DNA of 64,000 bases from Planobispora longispora (GCF_016863135.1 NZ_BOOH01000009.1:119785-183784), one strand, 5' to 3'. Shown: positions 18,687 to 29,576, counted from the first letter of the stretch. Numbers and translations: made by a program. Notes: generated by a model from the letters alone, not told the origin.

Positions 18687-19391
18687 GTGACGGAACCCGA
18701 CGAGGCGACCCGCACTGCCGGGCGCGGCGACCCGATCCGTGTGCTGATCGTTGACGATCACGCGCTGATCCGCCGCAGTCTGGAGATGGTGCTGGCCGCG
18801 GAGGCGGACATCGAGGTGGTCGGCGAGGCGAGCGACGGTCAGGAGGCCGTCGAGCTCGCCGACCGCCTGACACCGGACGTCGTGCTCATGGACGTCCGCA
18901 TGCCCCGGCAGAGCGGCATCGAGGCCACGCGAGAGATCAAGGCCGCGGCGCCGAGCGTCCGGATCATCATGCTGACGGTGAGCGACGAGGAGGAGGACCT
19001 CTTCGAGGCGATCAAGGCGGGAGCCACCGGTTACCTGCTGAAGAACGTGCAGCTGGACGAGGTCCCCGAGGTCGTGCGCGGCGTCCACGAAGGGCAGTCG
19101 CTGATCAACCCGGCCATGGCCGCCAAACTCATCACCGAGTTCGCATCGATGAGCCGGAAGGAGGCCGAGCGTCCCCCGCAACTGCCGGTTCCCCGGCTGA
19201 CGGAGCGGGAGATGGAGGTGCTCCGCCTGGTGGCCAAGGGGATGAACAACCGCGAGATCGCCAAGCAGCTGTTCATCTCCGAGAACACCGTGAAGAACCA
19301 CGTCCGAAACATCCTGGACAAGCTTCAGCTGCACTCCCGGATGGAGGCCGTGGTCTACGCGGTCCGCGAGCGGATGCTCGAGATCACCTGA
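18687..19391 (+). CDS. Orphan NarL/LuxR-type response regulator
   Basis: A 234-residue regulator. The receiver domain has Asp69 in VVLMDVRMPR, and the LuxR-type helix-turn-helix (about residues 165-234) includes LTEREMEVLRLVAKGMNNREIA and ENTVKNHVRNILDKL. I chose the GTG at 18687 because AGGAGGAGG lies just upstream; an ATG 39 bases earlier lacks a ribosome site. No histidine kinase is adjacent, so it is an orphan. A similar regulator sits between hpf and secA in other actinomycetes. Target genes are unknown. Confidence 0.92.
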   Translation: MTEPDEATRTAGRGDPIRVLIVDDHALIRRSLEMVLAAEADIEVVGEASDGQEAVELADRLTPDVVLMDVRMPRQSGIEATREIKAAAPSVRIIMLTVSDEEEDLFEAIKAGATGYLLKNVQLDEVPEVVRGVHEGQSLINPAMAAKLITEFASMSRKEAERPPQLPVPRLTEREMEVLRLVAKGMNNREIAKQLFISENTVKNHVRNILDKLQLHSRMEAVVYAVRERMLEIT

Positions 19392-19404
19392 CCCCTGCGG
19401 CCCC

Positions 19405-19425
19405 GGCCCGCCGACACGGCGGGCC
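19405..19425. terminator. Hairpin after the orphan regulator
   Basis: A nine-base-pair stem (GGCCCGCCG with CGGCGGGCC, loop ACA) 14 bases past the stop. Confidence 0.65.
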
Positions 19426-19452
19426 GCCGCCCCCCGGTACGGCGCCGCCGCC

Positions 19453-19486
19453 CCGCTCCGCCTTCCCGTACGGGAGGCGGGAGCGG
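19453..19486. terminator. Second hairpin between convergent genes
   Basis: CCGCTC-CGCC and GGCG-GAGCGG flank a TCCCGTACGGGA palindrome, making a long interrupted stem. With the hairpin at 19405-19425 it separates the regulator from the convergent glycosylase gene. Confidence 0.6.
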
Positions 19487-19508
19487 CCTCGCCGTACGGG
19501 GCGCGGGG

Positions 19509-20690
19509 TCATCGCATGGCGGCGGCGAGGGCCTCGTGGAGGGAGGGGTCGGCGCGTTCGACGCGGACGCTGTCGCAGCCGACCCAGTCCGCCGCCTCGT
19601 GGAGCGCCTCGGCCAGGGGCCCGGCGGCCTTGTGCGGGCTGATCCCCGGTTCGAGGCCGATCTGGCGGGCGACCAGGGTGGAGCCCTCCCGGGCGGGGTC
19701 GACGCGGCCGATCAGGCGGCCGCCGGCGAGGAGGGGCATCGTGAAGTAGCCGTGGACGCGCTTGGCCTTGGGGACGTACGCCTCCAGGCGGTGGTTGAAG
19801 CCGAACACGCGGGCGGTGCGGGCGCGGTCCCAGATGAGGGAGTCGAACGGGGACAGCAGGGTGGTGCGGTGGCGGCCGCGGGGAGCGGTCTCCAGCGCGG
19901 CGGGGTCGGCCCAGGCGGTCGCGGAGCGGTCGGGCCAGCCGGAGACGTGGACGGGGACGAGGCCCGTGCCGCCGTCGCGCAGGGCGGCGTCCAGGAGCGC
20001 GGAGTGGGCGGCGCCGAGCCGGAGGAAGTCGACGAGGTCGGCACGGGTGGCGACGCCGAGGGCGCGTCCGGCGATGCGGGCCAGGCGGGTGACGCACTCG
20101 GCGTCGGTGGGGTCTTCGCCCAGGAGGTGGGCGGGGACGGCGCGTTCGGCCAGGTCGTAGACGCGGCGCCAGCCGACGCGGCGGGTGCAGACGACCTCGC
20201 CGGTGTCCAGCAGCCACTCGATGGCGATCTTGGAGTCGGACCAGTCCCACCAGGGGCCGCCGTTCTTGGCCCCGCCGATGTCGGCGGTCGTGACCGGGCC
20301 GTTCTCCCGGACCTGCTCCAGGACCTTGTCCACGGTGGGCGGGACCTCGTGCCAGCGGAATCTCCGGGTGCGGAAAGCGCGGCGCCGGAAGGCGTAGAGC
20401 GGCCAGTCCTCGATGGGCAGGACGCAGGCGGCGTGGCACCAGTATTCGAAGGCTCGGGCCGGGGCGTCCCAGTAGGCCAGCTCGACCTTCCGCCTGCCGA
20501 CGGCGCCGAGGCGCGCGTAGGCGACGAGTTCGTGGGAGCGGGCCAGCACGGAGATCGTGTCGAGCTGCACGGCGCCCAGGCGGCGCAGGGTGGCGGGCGC
20601 GCCGCCGCGGCGGGCTTCGGCGCCGAGGAAGCCCTGGGCGCGCAGGATGATCCGGCGGGCCTCGTCGGCCGAGAGAGTGATGGGGGTCAT
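19509..20690 (-). CDS. AlkX/YcaQ-type DNA glycosylase (HTH_42 winged-helix protein)
   Basis: A 393-residue protein of the YcaQ/AlkZ family, built of tandem winged-helix domains. Escherichia coli YcaQ (AlkX) and Streptomyces AlkZ are DNA glycosylases that unhook interstrand crosslinks. The catalytic motif is QxQ in AlkZ and QxD in AlkX; here LGAVQLDTISVLARSHELV gives QLD at residues 42-44, so it matches the AlkX subtype. Other family blocks are FEYWCHAACVLPIEDWPLY, LLSPFDSLIWDRARTARVFGF and VHGYFTMPLL. I chose the ATG at 20690 with GGAG upstream over a start 63 bases earlier. It likely repairs alkylated or crosslinked DNA. Confidence 0.88.
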   Translation of the reverse strand: MTPITLSADEARRIILRAQGFLGAEARRGGAPATLRRLGAVQLDTISVLARSHELVAYARLGAVGRRKVELAYWDAPARAFEYWCHAACVLPIEDWPLYAFRRRAFRTRRFRWHEVPPTVDKVLEQVRENGPVTTADIGGAKNGGPWWDWSDSKIAIEWLLDTGEVVCTRRVGWRRVYDLAERAVPAHLLGEDPTDAECVTRLARIAGRALGVATRADLVDFLRLGAAHSALLDAALRDGGTGLVPVHVSGWPDRSATAWADPAALETAPRGRHRTTLLSPFDSLIWDRARTARVFGFNHRLEAYVPKAKRVHGYFTMPLLAGGRLIGRVDPAREGSTLVARQIGLEPGISPHKAAGPLAEALHEAADWVGCDSVRVERADPSLHEALAAAMR

Positions 20691-20883
20691 CGCCGCTCCA
20701 GGGAGGACTCCGGAAGGAACTCCGAGGGGGAACGGCTCGTCGTCACACGGCACGTCAGCATGAGCTGAGGCTAGCGGCTTACACCGACGAAAACGCTACA
20801 CCGGTGTTGCGGGGGCGGGCATCCCGGCGGCTCGGCGGCGTACGCGTTCAGGCGAGGGCACGCGTCCGGATGAGGGCGCGCGT

Positions 20884-21135
20884 TCAGTCGAGTACGCCTC
20901 CGCTTCGCTCGAAGGGGACGCGAGGGGTGTCGAGGACGACGTCCTTGAAGACGCCGAAGACCAGGAGCAGGATCATCCCCAGCGCGCAGACGGCCGCGCC
21001 GATCCAGAACAGGAACCAGTTGGGCCCGGCGGTCAGCCCGATCCCGCCGATGGTGAAGCCCAGCACGCTCACGGTGACGGCCAGCCAGGACGAGGCTCTA
21101 CCCCCATGGCTGGTTTCGGGTGCGGTCTCCGTCAT
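20884..21135 (-). CDS. Small HGxxPAAW-type membrane protein
   Basis: An 83-residue protein with two membrane helices (WLAVTVSVLGFTIGGIGLTA and FLFWIGAAVCALGMILLLVFG). Near the N-terminus HGGRASSWLAV matches the pattern of the actinobacterial HGxxPAAW family, although the PAA part is replaced by ASS. Family members lie near core genes in many actinomycetes; their function is unknown. It is transcribed away from secA, and the 255-base gap between them contains A/T-rich promoter-like sequence near 21190-21220. Confidence 0.78.
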   Translation of the reverse strand: MTETAPETSHGGRASSWLAVTVSVLGFTIGGIGLTAGPNWFLFWIGAAVCALGMILLLVFGVFKDVVLDTPRVPFERSGGVLD

Positions 21136-21390
21136 GGTCGTGTCTCCTCGCGGGACGGTGACGCGCTTGCCGCGTTTTCGCCATCAGATGTGATAATGCG
21201 CGATATACCCCTATAGCCTGCCCTGTACTCGTGGAAAGCGGGGCCCGGGGAACCTTCGGAGCGCCAAGACCGTCGTGCATGGTGGCTGTGTCTGGTGGTG
21301 GAACCGCCTACGATGGCAGCGGAGAACTATGTCTCGTCCTCATCCGGGCCCCGGAAGGCCGCGGAAGACCTGCGAGGAGCTTTACCTAAA

Positions 21391-24189
<2,799 letters not shown>

Positions 24190-24204
24190 CACCGGCCCGG
24201 CGTC

Positions 24205-24235
24205 GGAGGCCCGCACCCTCGGGGTGCGGGCCTCC
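24205..24235 (+). terminator. Strong hairpin terminator after secA
   Basis: A perfect 14-base-pair stem (GGAGGCCCGCACCC with GGGTGCGGGCCTCC) and a three-base loop, 15 bases after the stop. Degenerate CCGGGTCCGTGGGTCTC-like repeats fill the rest of the gap to 24373. Confidence 0.85.
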
Positions 24236-24373
24236 TCGCGTTTCACCGGGTCCGTGGGTCTCCCGGGTCTGTGGGTCCTTCCGGGGCCGCGCGTTTCTCC
24301 GGGTCCGCGGGTCTCACCGAGCCGGTGCGTCCACCGGGCCTCCGCGGGGCTCAGCGGGCCGTACGGCGTGCGG

Positions 24374-24937
24374 TCAGGGCGTCGTCTCGAAGTCGGTGCA
24401 CAACCACTGCACTCCCGTCCGCTCCAGCCGTAACGCCAGCCCGCGATACCGCTCGCCGCAGCGCACGAGCACGCACATCTCCACCACCCCGTCCCGGGGC
24501 TGGGAGAGGTGGAGCCTGCCGGCCATCGGGGGACGGGGGCAGTCGAAGACCTTTCCCGCCCGGAGCAGCTCGGCCTGGACCTGCCCGGTCGTCTGGCGGG
24601 AGACGGTGGACGGCGACCGCCTCCCGGACAGGATCTCGGCGAACGCCTGCCCCAGGGCACGCAGCCGCCGCGCGTCCGGAGCGGCTCCGGGCGGCCCCCA
24701 GATCAGCGGTCGCCGGACCCGGGGGCCGGCGGAGTCGCGCGGGCCGGGCTCGTAGGGTGCGGGGTCGAAAGGCACGGGCTCGTAGGGTGCGGGCTCGTAG
24801 GCTGCGGGGTCGTAGGCGAGGGCGAGCGTCCCCTGCACGTACGGGGTGTCCCGGGGAGGGGGCTCGTCGTCGGGCGGCTCGGCCGGGGGAAGGGACACGA
24901 TCCGGGGGAGCGTCACCGGCCGGGGAGGGTGCGACAT
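24374..24937 (-). CDS. Rv3235 family protein
   Basis: A 187-residue protein of the Rv3235 family, regularly found next to secA in actinobacteria. Residues 1-80 are Pro/Glu-rich with a YEPAPYEP-type repeat. The C-terminal domain (about residues 85-187) runs from DARRLRALGQAFAEILSGRR through QVQAELLRAGKVFDCPRPP to WLCTDFE. No catalytic motif is seen and the function is unknown. The start is uncertain: ATG at 24937, or GTG at 24955 with AGGA upstream. It converges on secA. Confidence 0.85.
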   Translation of the reverse strand: MSHPPRPVTLPRIVSLPPAEPPDDEPPPRDTPYVQGTLALAYDPAAYEPAPYEPVPFDPAPYEPGPRDSAGPRVRRPLIWGPPGAAPDARRLRALGQAFAEILSGRRSPSTVSRQTTGQVQAELLRAGKVFDCPRPPMAGRLHLSQPRDGVVEMCVLVRCGERYRGLALRLERTGVQWLCTDFETTP

Positions 24938-24994
24938 GGTGGTTCCGATTCTCACGGGGTCCTGACACATCTAGGAGTTTCCGGCCCTCCGCGC

Positions 24995-25125
24995 AGATAC
25001 GTGCCGCGCCAACTTTTCGGGAGACGACGCGATTTCGCTCCGGTAAAGGGGTGAAAGTCCTCCCGAGCTGGAGTGGCGCCCAAGTCGGAAGAGCCCGGTT
25101 ACGGAGCCGCTCATGGCTCTTTACG
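24995..25125 (+). ncRNA. Possible structured RNA or group II intron remnant
   Basis: The 251-base gap between the Rv3235 and EIIC genes contains GGTAAAGGGGTGAAAGTCCT near 25042 and AAGTCGGAAGAGCCCGGTTA near 25083. These resemble domain I sequences of bacterial group II introns (GGTGAAAGTCC and AGTCGGAAGAGCCCGGTTAC-like elements). A hairpin GAGCC/GGCTC lies at about 25105-25120. No reverse transcriptase or clear domain V is nearby. The stretch could be a decayed intron or another structured RNA; the strand is taken from the motif orientation. Confidence 0.3.
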
Positions 25126-25188
25126 GGCAGCCGGAACCGCCGGCCCGGGGCTGCGTCCGTCCCCGTTCCCGTCCGCCGGCCGGGCGTC

Positions 25189-26526
25189 TCAGGCGGGCTT
25201 GGCGGGGGCGGCGGCCTCGCCGGAGTCCACGTCCGGTTCGGGCTCGCGGCCCGGGGTCATGATGTTCAGCCGTCTGATCATGAAGCTGAACACGGCGTAG
25301 TAGATCGCCGCGTAGACCAGGCCCATGGCGATGATGATCGGGATCCCGCGGGCGTTGGCGGCGGTGCCGTACAGGCCCAGGTCGATCAGGCCGGAGGAGA
25401 AGCTGAAGGCGAGCTTGGCGCCCAGGGCCGAGGCGAGCGCCATGGAGATCCCGGTCAGGACGATGTGCACCACGAACAGCACCGGGGCGACGAAGATGAA
25501 GGCGAACTCGATCGGCTCGGTGATGCCGGTGAGGAACGCGGTGAAGGCGGCCGAGATCATGATGGAGCCGACGGCGGTACGGCGGTGCGCGGGGGCCGCC
25601 CGCCAGATGGCGAGCGCCGCGGCCGGCAGGCCGAACATCAGGACCGGGTAGAACCCGGCCTCGAAGCCGCCGTAGCCCTGCACGCCGTTGTTGAAGCAGA
25701 TCAGGTCGCCGGCGAGCTGCTTGCCGGTGCTCGTCACGCACTCGGGGACCTGGGTCCACACGACGTTGTTGACGATGTGGTGCAGGCCGAGCGGAATCAG
25801 GGCGCGGTTGACCATGCCGTAGATCCCGGCGCCCAGCGTGCTGTTCTCGGCGAGCCAGACGCCGAAGGCGCGGACCCAGCCGCCCAGGACCGGCCAGACG
25901 AACCCGAGGAACACCCCGATCACGAGCCCGGCGAAGGCGGTGATGATCGGCACCAGCCGGCGGCCGCTGAAGAAGGCCAGCCAGGTCGGGAGCTTGGTGC
26001 GGTAGAACCGCTGCCAGAGCAGCGCGGAGACGACGCCCATGACGATCCCGCCGAGGACCCGGGTCGGGTTCTGCGCGCCGAGGTTGAGCACCACGGTGGG
26101 GACGCCGGGGTTGGCCGGGTCGAAGACCTGCGTGGTGATCGACCCCTTCAGTGTCTCGTCGAACAGCCTGAAGAACATGTTCATGCTGACCGCGTGGAAG
26201 ACGAGGTAGCCGACCAGCGCGGCCAGCGCGGTGGAGCCGTCGGCCTTGCGGGCGAAGCCGATCGCCACGCCGATCGCGAACAGGATCGGCAGGTTGTCGA
26301 AGAGCGAGCCGCCCGCGGTGGCGAGCACGTGGGCGACGTCGTCGAGGAAGGCGTTGTCCGTACGGCCCAGCAGGTCGTCCTGGCCGAGCCGGAGCAGCAG
26401 CCCGGCTGCGGGCAGGACGGCGATCGGGAGCATGAGGGAGCGGCCCAGTCGTTGCAGCACGCTCATCACGGCGGAGCCGGACGGGGACGGGGCGGGGAGA
26501 CCCGCGTCCGCTGAGGCTGAACTCAT
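25189..26526 (-). CDS. nagE: PTS GlcNAc-type EIIC permease
   Basis: A 445-residue membrane permease of the glucose/GlcNAc PTS family, about ten membrane helices. Visible family blocks are SLMLPIAVLPAAGLLLRLGQ, LPILFAIGVAIGFARKADG, GLHHIVNNVVWTQ and FLTGITEPIEFAFIFVAPVL, the last with the conserved TEP motif. It imports the sugar while EIIB phosphorylates it. The gene is EIIC only; EIIB and EIIA are separate genes on the other strand. The ATG has GGAGGA upstream and lies 35 bases after the GntR regulator, so the two probably form an operon. Substrate is inferred as GlcNAc from the neighbours and sequence style. Confidence 0.92.
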   Translation of the reverse strand: MSSASADAGLPAPSPSGSAVMSVLQRLGRSLMLPIAVLPAAGLLLRLGQDDLLGRTDNAFLDDVAHVLATAGGSLFDNLPILFAIGVAIGFARKADGSTALAALVGYLVFHAVSMNMFFRLFDETLKGSITTQVFDPANPGVPTVVLNLGAQNPTRVLGGIVMGVVSALLWQRFYRTKLPTWLAFFSGRRLVPIITAFAGLVIGVFLGFVWPVLGGWVRAFGVWLAENSTLGAGIYGMVNRALIPLGLHHIVNNVVWTQVPECVTSTGKQLAGDLICFNNGVQGYGGFEAGFYPVLMFGLPAAALAIWRAAPAHRRTAVGSIMISAAFTAFLTGITEPIEFAFIFVAPVLFVVHIVLTGISMALASALGAKLAFSFSSGLIDLGLYGTAANARGIPIIIAMGLVYAAIYYAVFSFMIRRLNIMTPGREPEPDVDSGEAAAPAKPA

Positions 26527-26561
26527 CGGACATTCCTCCAGGAAGTGAGTGCGGGAGGAGG

Positions 26562-27302
26562 TCAGGTACGGCGCGCAGGTGTCTCCAGGATCGTACGCAG
26601 CTGGTAGCGGTCGGCGCGGTAGGTCGAGATGCCGAGTTCGGCGCAGACGCCGCCGGCGAACGAGCGCTGCTGGAGCAGGAGCACGGCCCCGCCGCGCGGC
26701 AGCTTCAGCAGGTCGGCGTCGTCGGGGTCGGCGATCCCGGCGTCGATGGTGAGCTCGCCCGCGTCGAGCATCAGGCCGTAGTGGGCCTCCAGGAGCTCGT
26801 AGAGGGAGCCGCCCGTCAGGTCGTGGTCGCCGAGGTCGGGCGCGAGGGCGACGGGGATGTGCGATCGCTCGATGCACATGGGCTCGCCGGCCGCGGTGCG
26901 CAGCCGCTCGATGAAGTGCACCTCGTCGCCCGGCTGGATGCCGAGCTCGCGGGCGAGGTGGGCGCTGGCCCGGATCACCCGGCGGTCCAGGTCGCGGGAG
27001 CCGGGCTCCATGCCCCGGGAGCGCATCTCGTCGCTGAAGGAGGTCAGCCGGAGCGCCATCTCTATCTTGGGGCGGGCCACGAAGGTGCCCTTGCCCGGGA
27101 CGCGCTGCAGCCTTCCCTCGGAGACGAGGTGGTCGACCGCCTGCCGTACCGTCATCCGTGACAGCCCGAAGCGCTGGCAGAGCTCCCGTTCGGACGGGAT
27201 CGCGGTGCCTACTGCCAGCTCATGGCTCTCGATGAGGTCGAGCAGGATCTCCCGGAGCTGAAAGTACTTCGGCACGGGGCTGTCCGGATCGATCTGGGCC
27301 AA
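26562..27302 (-). CDS. dasR: GntR/HutC-type regulator, DasR-like
   Basis: A 246-residue regulator. The GntR winged helix (about residues 10-75) has IPSERELCQRFGLSRMTVRQAV, followed by a UTRA ligand domain (about residues 95-240) with HFIERLRTAAGEPMCIERSHIP. Length and sequence match DasR/NagR, which in Streptomyces binds dre sites and is released by GlcN-6-phosphate. The TTG start is supported by GGAGG six bases upstream. It is divergent from the SIS-domain gene with a long palindromic operator between them, and likely represses this whole locus and itself. Confidence 0.9.
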   Translation of the reverse strand: MAQIDPDSPVPKYFQLREILLDLIESHELAVGTAIPSERELCQRFGLSRMTVRQAVDHLVSEGRLQRVPGKGTFVARPKIEMALRLTSFSDEMRSRGMEPGSRDLDRRVIRASAHLARELGIQPGDEVHFIERLRTAAGEPMCIERSHIPVALAPDLGDHDLTGGSLYELLEAHYGLMLDAGELTIDAGIADPDDADLLKLPRGGAVLLLQQRSFAGGVCAELGISTYRADRYQLRTILETPARRT

Positions 27303-27353
27303 CGGGGTCCTCCCCTCTCGATTCCACTATGTCCGATGGGTTATGGTTTGGAC

Positions 27354-27375
27354 TGGTCTAGTCCGGACTAGACCA
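27354..27375. promoter_or_regulatory. Palindromic DasR-type operator
   Basis: A perfect 22-base palindrome with half-site TGGTCTAGTCC, in the 161-base divergent gap between the GntR gene and the SIS gene. Its outer parts match the halves of the dre consensus (ACTGGTCTAGACCAGT-like). It can be read as a dre site with an enlarged centre or two overlapping sites. Confidence 0.8.
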
Positions 27376-27463
27376 CAGGCCGGAAAAGGGTGTCAACGTG
27401 CGGACCGGCGGCGGATCGATAACGGCCCGATCTCGTCTGTCCCGATTGAAGGATGAGCGAGAT

Positions 27464-28498
27464 ATGACGACCAAGATGCGCAGCGAGATCGCCGAGCAGC
27501 CCGCCGCGCTGCAGGCCACGCTGGACGCCCTCCTCCCCCGGGTCGGGGAGGTGGAGCGCCTGGCGGGGCAGACACGTCAGCTGCTGTTCATCGCGCGTGG
27601 CACCTCCGACAACGCCGCAGTCTACGGCCGTTACCTCGTCGAGGCACACACGGGACGGCTGTCCACCCTCGCCGCGCCGTCGATCGCGACCACCTACCGC
27701 CGCAAGCTGGACCTGGACGGCGTGCTGGCCGTCGGCCTGTCCCAGTCCGGCCGGACGGAGGAGATCGTCGAGACCCTGGCCTGGGCCGGGGAGTGCGGCG
27801 CGAAGACCGTCGCGATCACCAACGGCGGCGAGGGGAGCCCGCTGGCCCAGGCCGCGGATCTCGCCCTGTGCACGCTCGCGGGCGAGGAGAAGGCCGTCCC
27901 GGCCACCAAGACCTACACCACGCAGCTCGCCGCGCTGGCCGTGCTCGCCCTCGGCCTGGGCGCCGACGTGGACCCCGCCGACCTGCGGCGCGTCCCCGAG
28001 GCCGTGGACAAGCTGATCGGCGACCCGGGCGACCTGGACGCGGTCGTCGAGGGCCTGGCCGACAAGCCGGGCGTCGTGGTCTCCGGCCGCGGCCTGGCCT
28101 TCTCCACCGCGCTGGAGACCGCGCTCAAGCTCAAGGAGGCCTGTTACCTGCACGCCATGGGCCTGTCCTACGCCGACCTGCTGCACGGTCCGATCGCCGT
28201 GGTCGACGAGGACACTCCGGCCATCCTGGTCGCGGCGGGCGAGGGCCCGACCCTGGCCGGGACGGTGGCGCTGGCCGAGCGCGTCGTCGGCGCCGGCGCC
28301 GCGGCCTTCACCGTCGGCGGCGGCACCGCGCTCGCGGCGGCCGGCACGGCCGCGCTGAACGGCCCCGACCTGCCCGAGTGGGTCGCCCCGCTCGGCCTGG
28401 TCGTCCCCGGGCAGCTGCTGACCGAGGCCCTCGCCCGCAGGCTGGGGATCGACCCCGACGCGCCGCGCGGCCTCAACAAGGTCACCCAGACGGACTGA
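27464..28498 (+). CDS. SIS-domain aminosugar enzyme (GlcN-6-P deaminase type II-like)
   Basis: A 344-residue protein with tandem SIS domains resembling the isomerase half of GlmS and the NagB-II family. Motifs include LLFIARGTSDNAAVYGRYLVE, VGLSQSGRTEEIVETL and ALKLKEACYLHAMGLSYADLLHGP. No glutaminase domain is present, so it cannot use glutamine as GlmS does. Beside a GlcNAc PTS it most likely converts GlcN-6-phosphate to fructose-6-phosphate and ammonia. The ATG has GAAGGA upstream. It is the first rightward gene of the locus, and a hairpin at 28542-28572 ends or attenuates its transcript. Confidence 0.85.
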   Translation: MTTKMRSEIAEQPAALQATLDALLPRVGEVERLAGQTRQLLFIARGTSDNAAVYGRYLVEAHTGRLSTLAAPSIATTYRRKLDLDGVLAVGLSQSGRTEEIVETLAWAGECGAKTVAITNGGEGSPLAQAADLALCTLAGEEKAVPATKTYTTQLAALAVLALGLGADVDPADLRRVPEAVDKLIGDPGDLDAVVEGLADKPGVVVSGRGLAFSTALETALKLKEACYLHAMGLSYADLLHGPIAVVDEDTPAILVAAGEGPTLAGTVALAERVVGAGAAAFTVGGGTALAAAGTAALNGPDLPEWVAPLGLVVPGQLLTEALARRLGIDPDAPRGLNKVTQTD

Positions 28499-28541
28499 GT
28501 GGACGGGGTTCGTTCAGCCTGGTCAGAAGCTTTCCGAGGGT

Positions 28542-28572
28542 CTCCGCTCCCGTGCGTGACGGGAGGGCGGAG
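28542..28572 (+). terminator. Hairpin after the SIS-domain gene
   Basis: CTCCGC-TCCCGT pairs with ACGGGA-GG-GCGGAG around a five-base loop, a 12-base-pair stem with a two-base bulge, 44 bases after the stop. Confidence 0.65.
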
Positions 28573-28626
28573 CCCATGACAGGCTCGTGACCCTGAACGT
28601 GGGACCGATGACGTCAGGAGGACGAC

Positions 28627-28863
28627 ATGGCGGCAGACGCTGACGCGATCATCGCGGGTCTCGGGGGTGCGGAGAACATCATCGAGATCGAACCGTGCAT
28701 CACCCGGCTCCGGACCGAGGTGCGCGACGCCTCCAAGGTCGACCAGGCGGCGCTCAAGGCGGCCGGTGTCCACGGCGTCATGGCCGCGGGGAACGTCGTC
28801 CAGGTGGTCGTGGGCCCCGAGGCCGACACGCTCGCCAGCGACATCGAGGACATCATCGGCTGA
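28627..28863 (+). CDS. PTS EIIB, glucose/GlcNAc type
   Basis: A 78-residue free-standing EIIB domain. The phosphorylated cysteine is Cys24 in IEPCITRLR, and VHGVMAAGNVVQVVVGPEAD is the family's C-terminal block. It takes phosphate from EIIA and passes it to the incoming sugar at EIIC. The ATG has AGGAGG upstream. A 30-base palindrome separates it from the EIIA gene. Confidence 0.94.
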   Translation: MAADADAIIAGLGGAENIIEIEPCITRLRTEVRDASKVDQAALKAAGVHGVMAAGNVVQVVVGPEADTLASDIEDIIG

Positions 28864-28866
28864 GGC

Positions 28867-28896
28867 CGGCGGTCCCCGCCCGGGCGGGGACCGCCG
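28867..28896. terminator. 30-base perfect palindrome between EIIB and EIIA
   Basis: Half-site CGGCGGTCCCCGCCC, directly repeated in inverse with no spacer, three bases after the EIIB stop and 10 bases before the EIIA start. In RNA it makes a stem of at least 13 pairs. It may be a partial terminator, an RNA-stabilising element, or a brake on EIIA translation. Confidence 0.8.
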
Positions 28897-28906
28897 AGGG
28901 GGTGTG

Positions 28907-29353
28907 ATGACAACAGTTCTGGCTCCGGTCGCGGGGGCGGCCGTGAGCCTGGAGTCGGTGCCCGATCCGGTGTTCTCCGGGGGGATGGTCGGCCCCGGGG
29001 CGGCGATCGACCCGGCCAGGGAGCCCGGCCGGGCGATCTCGCCGATCGCGGGGAAGATCGTCAAACTGCATCCGCACGCCTTCGTCGTCGTGGGGGACGA
29101 CGGCCGGGGGGTCCTCGTCCATCTGGGCATCGACACCGTGCAACTGCGGGGCGAGGGGTTCGAGCTGCTGGCGGCCGAGGGTGACCGGGTGCGTGCGGGA
29201 CAGCCCGTGGTGGCCTGGAACCCGGCCGAGATCGAGGCGGGCGGACGGTGCCCGGTCTGCCCGGTGGTGGCGCTGGACGCGCCGGAGGGCGCCGTGACGG
29301 GGATGGCGGAGGGCGCGGTGAGCGCGGGCGACGAGCTGTTCCAGTGGAGATGA
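28907..29353 (+). CDS. crr: PTS EIIA, glucose type (Crr-like)
   Basis: A 148-residue EIIA of the glucose family. The phospho-histidine is His72 in VLVHLGIDTV, with ISPIAGKIVKLHPHAFVV before it and AAEGDRVRAGQPVVAWN after it. It receives phosphate from HPr and gives it to EIIB; in other bacteria it also regulates carbon use. The ATG at 28907 is preceded by a possible GTG at 28904, with GAGGGG upstream. A cluster CPVCP near residue 125 is unusual for the family and sits in a loop. Confidence 0.93.
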   Translation: MTTVLAPVAGAAVSLESVPDPVFSGGMVGPGAAIDPAREPGRAISPIAGKIVKLHPHAFVVVGDDGRGVLVHLGIDTVQLRGEGFELLAAEGDRVRAGQPVVAWNPAEIEAGGRCPVCPVVALDAPEGAVTGMAEGAVSAGDELFQWR

Positions 29354-29393
29354 CCCGTCCCGGCGGGCACCGTCCGCGGGAACGAGGGGGCCG

Positions 29394-29576
29394 GTGATCT
29401 CGATGACCGGGGCGGAGGCAGACTGGTCTGGGGCCGTGATCGCCGGAGTCGAGACCGGGGCAGCGGGTATGAGGTGCCTGGGCACCGTGGCCGCCCGCTC
29501 CGGAGGGGATCCGGTGGCGGCGGTCCCGGCGGAACCGGCCGGTCCCGCCGACGATCCGACGCGCCGGGCGGTCTAG
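29394..29576 (+). CDS. Doubtful small ORF between EIIA and HPr
   Basis: A 60-codon frame from a GTG with a weak GGGGGCC upstream, in the 254-base gap before ptsH. The segment GAVIAGVETGAAGMRCLG faintly resembles the N-terminus of ROK sugar kinases, but the phosphate-binding GGTK is missing and nothing follows. Its stop lies inside the palindromic operator at 29563-29586. It may be a decayed kinase start or chance. Confidence 0.2.
   Translation: MISMTGAEADWSGAVIAGVETGAAGMRCLGTVAARSGGDPVAAVPAEPAGPADDPTRRAV

Noticed and set aside
25020..25110. Cobalamin riboswitch
   Set aside because: GGTGAAAGTCC resembles part of the B12 box, but the rest of the consensus (GGGAA core and GCCACTG) is missing and the neighbours are unrelated to cobalamin.
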